From Dama dama (lineage: Eukaryota > Chordata > Mammalia > Artiodactyla > Cervidae): a stretch of 64,000 nt of DNA. Where the stretch lies: positions 40,331,501 through 40,395,500 of the forward strand of contig NC_083710.1 in assembly GCF_033118175.1 (NCBI RefSeq). The letters are read 5' to 3'. The notes below the pieces were generated by a model. The model did not search any database. It saw only the letters and a program-made list of their open reading frames with translations, and was not told where the DNA came from. Position numbers and translations under genes: made by a program. This document shows, one piece after another, positions 55,615-64,000 of the stretch; positions within the stretch are counted from its first letter, which is position 1; every line of letters starts with the position of its first letter.

Positions 55615-55880
55615 TACAGGTCTGGCATTCTTGGTTTTTCCCAACCAATATAAATTGACTAGAGGCCAGACAGGAAATTCAGGCAAGGCTTTATTGGAGC
55701 CCCTGCTGCAGCAAAGGGGGAGTAAAAACAAACAATAGGTTCCCTTGCTAGATTGTTCCATCGGGGGTGTGGGGGGTGGGGACAGTTGTTTTTCATATAG
55801 GGAGATGGCCGAGGGTCAGACCACATGGGTGGCGTAGGTGTTTTATCTAAGTAGTCTGATGAGAACAGTTTGAGTGAAAT
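55615..55880 (-). mobile_element. Probable ERV LTR fragment, antisense
   Basis: On the minus strand the order is a U3-like GC-rich stretch (CACCTACGCCACCCATGTGG, CCTCGGCCATCTCCCTATAT), then CTGCAGCAGGGGCTCCAATA with an AATAAA signal at about 55694, then CCTGAATTTCCTGTCTGG. This is the layout of an LTR R/U5 region. Termini and a flanking duplication are not clear, so class and limits are uncertain. Confidence 0.5.
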
Positions 55881-56261
55881 CATATTAGTTGCCAAGACCC
55901 ATATCAGAGCAAATATATAAGAAAAGCTGTGTGATATTAAAAGAAGGATACCAAGCTAAGGAAATCATATTCTCTACTTCTTCTATTTAAATGTATGTAT
56001 TTTTAATTGAAGGGTAATTGCTTTACAATATTGGTTTGATATCTGCCACACATCACATGAATTAGCCATAGGAGTACACATGTCACCTTCCTCTTGAACT
56101 TCCCACCCTTTCTCACTCCTCTAAGTTATTACACAGCCCCAGTTTGAGCTCCATGGGTCATACAGAAAATTTCCATTGACTATCTATTTTACATATGGTA
56201 CTGTAAATGCTTTAAAGCCTTCCTCAGTGATGAATGTAAAGAAATAGAGGAAAACAGTGGA

Positions 56262-56462
56262 ATGGGGAAGATTAACAATCTCTTCAAGAAAATTAGAGAT
56301 ACCAAGGGAATGTTTCATGCAAAGATGGCCACAATAAAGGACAGAAATGGTATAGACCTAACAGAAGCAGAAAAAATTAAGAAAAGATGGCAAGAATACA
56401 CAGAAGAACTGTACAAAAAAGATCTTAAAGACTCAGATAACCATGATGGAGTGATCAATTAA
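56262..56462 (+). pseudogene. BovB linker remnant
   Basis: 66 codons open: NNLFKKIRDTKGMFHAKMAT, then MTEAE-like and KKRWQEYTEELYKKDLKDSD. This is the stretch between endonuclease and reverse transcriptase in BovB. It ends at a TAA where other copies continue into the fingers domain. Confidence 0.75.
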
Positions 56463-57526
56463 CTAGAGTAAGACATCCTGGAATGCAAAGTCAAGTGGGC
56501 CTTAGGAAACATCACTATGAACTAAGCTAGTGGAGGTGATGGAATTCCATTTGAACTATTTGAAATCCTAAAAGATGATAATATGAAAGTGCTGTACTCA
56601 ATATGCCAGAAAATTTGGAAAATTCAGCAGTGGCACAGGACTGGAAAAGGTCAGTTTTCATTCCAATCCCAAAGAAAGGCAATGCCAAAGAATGTTTGAA
56701 CACAATTGCACTCATTTCACATGCTATCAAAGTAATGCTCTAAATTCTCCAAGCCAGGCTTCAACTGTATGTGAACTGTGAACTTCTAGATGTTCAAGCT
56801 GGATTTAGAAAAGGCAGAGAACCAGAGATCAAATTGCTAACAACCATTAGATCATAGAAAAAGTAAGAGAATACAAGAAAAATACGTACATCTGCTTTAT
56901 TGACAAAGTCAAAGCCTTTCACAGTGTGGATGGCAACAAACTGCAAAATTCTTTGAGATGAGAATAATAGAGCACCTTACCTGTCTCTTGAGAAATCTGT
57001 ATGCAGGTCAAGAAGAAACAGAACCAAACATGCAACAATGGATTGATTTCAAATAGGGAAAGGAATACATCAAAGCTGTATGTTGTCACCCTTTTTATTG
57101 AACATATGCAGAGTACATTACATGAAATGCTCTGTTGGATGAAGGAAAAGCTGGAATCAAGATTGCCAGGAGAAATATCAATAACCTCAGATATGCAGAT
57201 GGCAACACCCTTATGGCAGAAATCAAAGAGGAGCTAAAAAGCCTCTTGATGAAAGTGAAAGAGGAGAGTGAAAAAGCTGGCTTAAAACTCAACATTTAGA
57301 AAACACAGATCATGATATCAAGTTCCAACACGTCAAGGCAAATAGACGAGAAACAATGGAAACACTGACAGACTTTATTTTTGGGGCTCCAAAATCACTG
57401 CAGATCGTTACTGCAGCCATGAAGTTAAAAGACACTTGCTCCTTGCAAGAAAAGCTATAAAAACCTAGACAGCATATTAAAAATCAGAGACATTACTTTA
57501 CCAACAAAGGTCCGTCTAGTCAAAGC

Positions 57527-57696
57527 AGGAGAAGGGGATGACAGAGGATGAGACGGTTGGATGGCATCACCGACTCAATGGACATGGGTTTGGGTGGACT
57601 CCAGGAGCTGGTGATGGAAAGGGAGGCCTGGCGTGCTGTGGCTCATGGGGTCGCAAAGAGTTGGACACGACTGAGCGACTGAACTGAACTGAACTG
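57527..57696 (+). mobile_element. Younger BovB 3' end nested in BovB
   Basis: 170-bp BovB 3' terminus (AGGAGAAGGGGATGACAGAG to the tail GAACTGAACTGAACTG) inserted in the reverse transcriptase region of the older copy. AGTCAAAGC is duplicated at 57518-57526 and 57697-57705. It is closer to consensus than its host copy. Confidence 0.93.
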
Positions 57697-58367
57697 AGTC
57701 AAAGCTATGGTTTTTCCAGTAGTCATCTATGGATGAGAGAGCTGGACCACAGAAAAAGCTGAGCGCCAAAGAGTTGATGCTTTTGAACTGTGGTGTTGGA
57801 GAAGACTCTTGAGAGTCCCGTGGACTGCAAGGAGATCCAACCAGTTTATCCTAAAGGAAATCAGTCCTGACTATTCATTGGAAGGACTGATGCTGAATCT
57901 GAAACTCCAATACTTTGGCCACCTGATGTGAAGAACTGACTCACTGGAAAAGACCCTGATAGTGGGAAAGACTGAATATAGGAGAAGGGGAAGAGAGTAG
58001 ATGAGATGGTATGAAGGCATCACCAACTTGGTGGACATAAGTTTGAGGAAGCTCTGGGAGTTGATAATGGGCAGAGAAACTGGTGTGCTGCAGATCATGG
58101 AGTCTCAAAGAGTTAGACACGCCTGAGTGGCTGAACTGAACTAACCGATGCTACAATGCTACTCTCTCCATTCATCTCACCCTCTCCTTCCTTCCCCACC
58201 CTATGCCCTTGTCTGTAAGTCTGTTCTCTATGTCTGCATCTCCATTGCTGCTCTGCAAATAGATTCCTCACTACCATCTTTCTTGATTCCATCCATATGT
58301 GTTAATATATGATATTTGTTTTTCTCTTTTTGACTTACTTTCTTTGTATAATAGGCTCTAGGTTCAT

Positions 58368-60300
58368 CTACCTCTTTAGAGGTGACTCAAAAGTGTTCCT
58401 TTTTATGCCTGAATAGTATCCCATTGTATATATGTACCACAGTTTCTTTATCCATTCATCTGGCAATGGGCATCGAGGTTGCTTCCATGTCTTAGCTACT
58501 GTAAACAGTACTGCAATGAACTTTGGGGTATATGTGTCTTTTTCAGTTTTGATTTTCTCAGGGAACATACCTAGAGGTGATATTGCTGTTGATTTTATTC
58601 CTGGTTTTTTAAGGAATCTCCATACTGTCTTCCATAGTGGCTGCATCAATTTACAGTTCCACAAGCAGTACCAGGGGTTCCTTTTTCCCCAAGCCCTCTG
58701 CAGCACTTGTTGTTTGTGGATTTTTGATGATCATTCTGATTGGTGTGAAGTGATATCTCATTGTAGTTTGATTTGCATTCTCTAATAATGAGTGATATTG
58801 AGCATCTTTTCATGTATTTATTAGTCATCTGTGTGTTTTCTTCACACAGATGTCTGTTCAGGTCTTTTGCCCACTTTTTGATTGGGTTGATATCTTTTTT
58901 TCTGGTATTGAGTTGTATGAGCTGCTTGAATATTTTGGAAATTAATTCTTTGTTAGTTGTTTAATTTGTTATTATTTTCTCCCATTTTGAGGGCTGTCTT
59001 TCATCTTGTTTATAGTTTCCTTTTCTGTGCAAAAGCTTTTAAGTTTAATTAGGACCCACTTGTTCATTTTTGTTTTTATTTCCATTATTCTAAAGAGGTG
59101 GGTCATAGAGGTTCTTGCTATGATTTATGTCATGCAGTGTTTTCTTCCCAGAGTTTTATAGTGTCTGATCTTACTTTTAAGTCTTTAATCCATTTTGAGT
59201 TTATTTTTGTGCATGGTGTTATGAAGTGTTCTAATTTCATTGTTTTACGTGTAGTTGTCCAGTTTTCCCAGCACCACTTATTAAAAAGACAGTATTTTTC
59301 CCATTGTATATTCTCATCTCCTTTGTCAAAGATAAGGTGCGTATAGGTGCATGGGTTTATTTCTGAGCTTTCTGCCTTGTTTCATTGGTCTATATTCTAT
59401 TTGTGTGCCAGTACCATACTGTCTTGATGACTGTAGCTTTGTAGAATAGTCTGAGATCAAGTAAATGGATTCCTCTAGCTCCAGTCTTCTTTCTCAAGAT
59501 TGCTTTGGCTATTCAGGGTCTTTTGTGTTTCCATACAGATTGTCAATTTTTTTGTTGTTATTGTTGTAGTTTTGTGAAAAATGGCATTAGTAATTTGATA
59601 GGGATTACACTGAATCTGTAGATTGCATTGGTAGTATAGTCATTTTCACAATATTGTTTCTTCCAACCCAGGAGCATGGAATATCTCTCCATATGTTTAT
59701 GTAGTCTCTGATTCCTTTTGTTGGTTTCCTGTAGTTTTCTGTATACAGCTCTTTTGTCTCCTTAGGTAGGTTAATTACTAGGTATTTCATTATTTTTGTT
59801 GCAATGGTAAATGAGATTGATTCCTTAATTTCTCTTTATAATTTTTTGTTGTTTATGTATAGAAATGCAGGTGATTTATGTGTATTGATTTTGTATCCTG
59901 CTACTTTACTAAATTCACTGATTAGCTCTAGTAACTTTCTGATTTTATCTTTAGGGTATTCTATGTTCAGTATCATGTTATCTACAAATAGTGAGAGTTT
60001 TACTTCTTACTTTCCAATCTGGACTCCTTTTATTTCTTTTCCTTCTCTTATTGTCATAGCTAAGACTTCTAAAAATATGTTGAACAATAGTGGCAAGAGT
60101 GGGCACCTTTGTGTTGGTTTTGATCTTAGAGGAAATTATTTCAGTTTTTCACTTTTGAAAATAGTGCTTGCTGAGGGTTTGTCATATATTACCTTTATTA
60201 TGTTAAGACAGGTTCCTTCTATGCTCAGTATTTGAAGAGCCTTTTATCATAAATTAATGCTGAGTTTTGTTGAAATCTTTCTCTGCATCTATTAAGATTT
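58368..60300 (-). pseudogene. L1 ORF2 C-terminal half relic
   Basis: Antisense frames match L1 ORF2. At 58368-58706: LWKTVWRFLKKPGIK, FIAVLFTVAKTWKQPRCP and DEWIKKLWYIYTMGYYSGIK, the C-terminal region. At 59605-59790: TKELYTENYRKPTKGIRDYI and WRDIPCSWVGRNNIVKM, downstream of the polymerase. The polymerase motif region near 60150 is frameshifted. The full protein would nick DNA and reverse transcribe L1 RNA, but this copy cannot. Confidence 0.83.
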
Positions 60301-60480
60301 TCTTATGGTTTTTATCTTTCAAGTTGCTAATATACTGTATCATATTATTTGATTTGTATGCATTGAAGAATCCTTGTATCCCTTAGATAAAGCTGATTTG
60401 ATCATTTTGTATGATCTTTTAATGTGTTTTTGAATTTTGTTTGCTAGAATTTTGTTGAGGATTTTCACTACTTCTTATGG

Positions 60481-62254
60481 AAATTCCAAATAGTATCTGA
60501 TCTATTTCTCAGAGGACAGAGAACACTTAAATTTTTTATGAATCTGGATCCTCTCACTACTCTTAAGTAACATAAAAATAAATTATCACTATAAGTAGCT
60601 ATTCTGGTATATAAGTGTAGAAATCTGATACACACAGATGTAATTTTTGAAATGTTTAAAAGACAACACCATTTACTCTATGTTTGAGTTCTTAAATGAT
60701 TCCTAGCACTTGCTGCACATCGTAGTTTCAAAATGGAAAAAAAAAAAAAAACCAAACAAGCAACAGTAATTTATTTTTCTTCTTAAGCATGTTACAAATA
60801 CTATTGACTCTCCCCTCAAATTACCAGAATAACCTATCAATCAATAAACATAGGACATCTCTTGGACAGAGACTTAGTAGTATCTCAGAAGGGAAATTCA
60901 TCAGAATATATTTATAGAGTTTTTATTTCTGAGCTTAAGTAGTTTAAACTAGGTTATTTAAAGCCCCAAATTGGTTGAGATTGGGCAAAGTTTATAACAA
61001 TAGTTTAGGAGGAATGAAAATGATGAAGTAAGAATCTTAAAGTGAGCTGCTATAAATAAAGTGAGGTTTGAAGAGCAACCTTTTTAGTTTTGTAAACAGT
61101 TTGATCTGTACTAATAATGTTTGGAGGAACCTCCTTAAAAAAAAACAAAACACAACAACAACAAAGGCATTATTTTGCATGTTATCTTCCTGGACAATAA
61201 TTTCCCAGAACTATTTGTTCATGTGGACCAAACAGTCTTTTTTTCTCAGGCCTGTCAGTTAAAATATGTGGATGCAAGTGATTGCAGTTCTCTGTGTCCA
61301 TTCTTTCCAGGTTCATAAATCTGTTTTAGGAGTTTTTTTTTTTTTAATTGGAGGGCTGTAACAGAAAAGAGAGTTTTAAATATTCAAATGTGAGGCACAT
61401 AGAATAGAAAGGTAAACCTGCAGTTAATATTGACTAAAAATACCATTAATTCATAGTCAATATTCAGATAAATTCAGCACTTTTAAGGGACTAATGATGA
61501 ATACTTGTTTCACAAACAAACATACACATATTGACTAGTAGGTTTTGTGAAATTTCCCTGTAATTATAATGGTTAAATATTTTGTGTGTGTGAGTGTGAT
61601 AAAAGCAAGTAAGATTTTGGATAAAATGATAAAATAATTACATATTAATCAACAGTAGTTTGGTAATAATCCGAGTCTTATTAAAATAGAAACATCTGCT
61701 GATTTGGAAACAGATTCAAAAATTTAACTAGAAATTGGAAGTCTTTGGGGAATATAGAAGATTTCCTACTGCTAGAATTTTTGAATTTCAAATCTTAATT
61801 ATAATATTTCAGAGTCAGGTTGATGATAGAAATAATTTTCTATCATCTGATTTTATTTTTTACCTTATCTTCTCTTCCTACTGTTGTTATTATTTGGACA
61901 CAGTGGTACATGCAAACTATCATATGATCAAAAGGGATTTCAGGTTAGCATATCCATGTATTTCAAGTTATAGACAACTGAGAACATGAGGCCATTTGCT
62001 ACCATTGGCCACTTTAAGGTCCATAAGTTATCTCCACATTTGTATTCTATACATGTAGGCCCTGTGGTCTGCCAGATTTGCAGAGAAATCACATGTTAAG
62101 AGTACCAATATATAAACACAATGAAAAGTTTATGATCTTAATATACTCTGATTACTGAATTTTATTCAACAAGAAAATTGCCTGTATAATGCCTTCCAAA
62201 ATCTAGTGGCATAAGTTTACTGTTCCTCTCCACATTTCAGACAACAACAGCAGA
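60481..62254. other. Unannotated AT-rich stretch
   Basis: 1.8 kb with an A run near 60737, an ACAACAACAA run near 61152 and a T run near 61334. No repeat family, exon or RNA gene recognised. The 84-codon frame at 61735-61989 has no support. Confidence 0.5.
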
Positions 62255-62600
62255 AACCTATATGCAAGACAGAAAAAGAGAGACAGATGTATAGAACAGA
62301 CTTTTGGACTCTATGGGAGAAGGGGAGGGTGGGATGATCTGAGAGAACAGCATCGAAACATGTATATTATCAAGTGTGAAACAGATCGCCAGTCCAGGTT
62401 TGATGCATGAGACAAGTGCTTGGGGCTGGTGCACTGGGAAGACCCAGAGGGATGGGATGGGGAGGGAGGTGGGAGGGGAGTTCAGGATGGGGAACACATG
62501 TAAATCCATGGCTGATTCATGTCAATGTATGGCAAAAACCACTACAATATTGTAAAGTAATTAGCTTCCAACTAATAAAAATAATTGGGAAAAAAATGAA
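62255..62600 (+). mobile_element. L1 3' UTR, young
   Basis: CCTATATGCAAGACAGAAAA, TCGCCAGTCCAGGTTTGATG, GGAGGTGGGAGGGGAGTTCA and ACAATATTGTAAAGTAATTA: the full 3' UTR of a ruminant L1 ending in an A-rich tail. The purine-rich GGGAGG block is typical. The short frames on either strand here are chance. Confidence 0.9.
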
Positions 62601-63470
62601 CTAAAAAAAATAATTATATATATGAAAATATTGCCACATATGAGGTCTGAGTGGTTAAAGTTTGTTTCTTTACTCCCTACCTTTCTTTCTTTCTTTTTTC
62701 TTGCTACTTCTGATGTAACACAACTATCACCATGCTTTGAGAGAAAATTATTCAAAATATATTGAAGTCTAGAGAACTACATTTTAAATATAATTTAGAA
62801 ACTGTATTCCTATATACAGATGTACCACAGAAAAAAAATTAAGAACTATGACTTATCTTTGGCTGCGTATATGTAGTGGTCAGCATCAGGTGATTTAAAA
62901 ACAGATGCTTCCACAGACATGGAAGGGATTCTTCTGAGATTTTTTTTTTTTTTAAATCTCTAACATACAGCAGTCAGGAAAGTCAGTAACACTTTAATTA
63001 TAATAATTAATAAATAAAAGTAGGATTTAAAAGAATTGTATGTTTTCCTTGAAGCAAGAATATAGGAGTGGACTTTTTGATCAATTTTGGCTGCTTGCTC
63101 AAAGTAATTTTGTTTATGCTTGGTAGTTCTCTCCCTTTCTGTTGGATGTGGTTAAAAGTATATGGATCTCTGAAAATGTACTGATTTCCCCAAATGACAG
63201 AAACAAATTGACAAAAGTAAAGCCTTCTGGGAAAGTGAAAAAGTTAGCCTAGTTCTGTCCATTCCTCTTGAACTTTGAGCAGAATTAGAGGACCAAGGCC
63301 AACTTTTTTCTACTTTACTGCAATTAATAATATAAGGATGAATTTGAATTACATTTTGTAATCAACTAATATGATTATTATCAACAAGAGATAAAATCAA
63401 TTCTAGGCAAGATGAGATCATAGAGAATAACTTCTAACCTCAAATACTTATTAAGATCTTTTAGTCAAAG
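62601..63470. other. Unannotated stretch
   Basis: AT-rich DNA with a TTTCTTTC run near 62685 and a T run near 62941. No feature recognised. Confidence 0.5.
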
Positions 63471-63480
63471 TGTGACTCTT

Positions 63481-63798
63481 AAAAGTGAAAAGTGAAAGTT
63501 TCTCAGTTGTGTCCTACATTTTGTGACACCATGAACTATACAGTCCATGGAATTCTCCAGGCCAGAATACTGGAGTGGTAGCCTTTCCCTTCTCCAGGGG
63601 ATCTTCCTAACCCAAGGATCAAACCCAGGTCTCCCACAATACAGGTGGATTCTTTACCAGCTGAGTCACCAGGGAAGCCCACAAATACTGGAGTAGGTAG
63701 CCTATCCCTTCTGCATGGGATCTTCCCAACCCACGAATTGAATTGGGGTCTCCTACACACAGGCAGATTCTTTACCACCTGAGCTATCAGGGAAGCCC
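63481..63798 (-). mobile_element. Dimeric SINE of Bov-A2 type with 10-bp target-site duplication
   Basis: Reverse complement of body plus two heads: GAGTCACCAGGGAAGCCC near 63664 and GAGCTATCAGGGAAGCCC near 63781. TGTGACTCTT flanks it at 63471-63480 and 63799-63808. It is the best-defined dimeric copy in the window. Confidence 0.94.
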
Positions 63799-63808
63799 TG
63801 TGACTCTT

Positions 63809-64000
63809 GGGAGACTGAAATGAAAAAACGAAAGTAGGAGTGAAAGAGAAGGAGGTCACTGCCCTCAATTTCTTTCATTAATTTGTTTACTGTACAAACA
63901 AAGAATTGGAAATTACTGACATGATTTATTTGTGAATGCCTTAGATTTTGCTTGTATTATGTTGTTTTGTTTCAGTTTGCCCCTTAAGGTCATGGATTTA
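63809..64000. other. Window end, no feature seen
   Basis: About 190 bp of unique sequence to the edge. Confidence 0.5.

Larger units (their letters stand above)
56212..58154 (+). mobile_element. BovB 1.8 kb inserted in the L1
   Basis: Plus-strand BovB from AAAGCCTTCCTCAGTGATGA through the reverse transcriptase to the tail GGCTGAACTGAACTAACC. L1 bases AATGCT are duplicated at 56206-56211 and 58155-58160. The catalytic box reads YADG in place of YADD near 57197, and frameshifts are frequent. It is itself interrupted by a second BovB (57527-57696). Confidence 0.9.
55990..60475 (-). mobile_element. L1 (3' UTR and most of ORF2), interrupted by BovB
   Basis: Minus-strand ruminant L1 in two parts. 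55990-56211 is 3' UTR (TTAATTGAAGGGTAATTGCT ... TTTACATATGGTACTGTAAA). 58155-60475 resumes with CTACTCTCTCCATTCATCTC and the antisense of ORF2. The two parts are continuous when 56212-58154 is removed. It is 5'-truncated at about 60475 (TTTTGTTGAGGATTTTCACT). Confidence 0.9.

Noticed and set aside
62258..62604. Gly/Arg-rich 65-codon frame and an 83-codon antisense frame
   Set aside because: Both are produced by the purine-rich GGGAGG block of an L1 3' UTR.
1..64000. Repeated ~200-300 bp units in both orientations resembling an array
   Set aside because: The units are dispersed SINEs and BovB ends with separate target duplications; there are no regular spacers, so this is not a CRISPR or satellite array.

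Overview
The window is nuclear DNA of a ruminant, most likely a bovid (cattle, sheep, goat or relatives). The evidence is the repeat content. There are about 16 copies or fragments of the RTE-type LINE BovB, about 20 tRNA-headed Bov-tA or dimeric Bov-A2-type SINEs, and young L1 elements with ruminant-type 5' UTRs and 3' tails. One class II endogenous retrovirus LTR is present, plus mammal-wide relics (MIR, Tigger/MER2, MER5-like, old L1M). I see no prokaryotic features, no CRISPR array, no rRNA gene and no complete host gene. Nearly every long open frame is a decayed retrotransposon frame or its antisense shadow.

Layout. 0-5 kb: a 5'-inverted BovB cut by the window edge, a BovB 3' stub, SINEs and Tigger relics. 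5-17 kb: SINEs, an ancient repeat, a rearranged BovB mosaic (7.6-10.2 kb), two BovB 3' ends (13.7-14.6 kb) and an L1 3' end (15.5-16.1 kb). 18-32 kb: an old BovB entered by an almost full-length L1 (19.72-27.73 kb), which carries a SINE, an L1 tip and a BovB stub. A 2.6-kb BovB adjoins the L1, and an opposite-strand BovB follows. Within this block are a 548-bp identical direct repeat and a 143-bp identical inverted repeat. 32-46 kb: SINEs, a palindrome split by a tiny L1 insert, a very old antisense L1 (35.9-40.0 kb), more BovB, and an antisense L1 5' region (44.2-46.0 kb). 46-50 kb: mostly unique DNA with the only host-gene candidate, an exon at 48528-48777 with a possible second exon at 49641. 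50-52 kb: a three-layer nest of solo LTR inside SINE inside MIR. 52-64 kb: AT-rich DNA, a likely antisense LTR, a three-layer nest of BovB inside BovB inside L1 (56.0-60.5 kb), an L1 3' end and a dimeric SINE.

How the parts work together. Autonomous L1 and BovB supplied the reverse transcriptase and endonuclease. The SINEs are non-autonomous, and their transcripts would start from internal tRNA-type promoters. Target-site duplications that I could read give relative ages: MIR, Tigger and L1M are oldest, then older L1 and BovB, then the SINEs and the ERV LTR. Every element I could inspect is disabled. The most noteworthy signals are rearrangements rather than genes: identical tracts suggesting gene conversion, two BovB inversions ending at the same internal A-rich motif, and a probable recombination that removed an L1 3' end. 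All family names come from recognition by eye; no database search was run.
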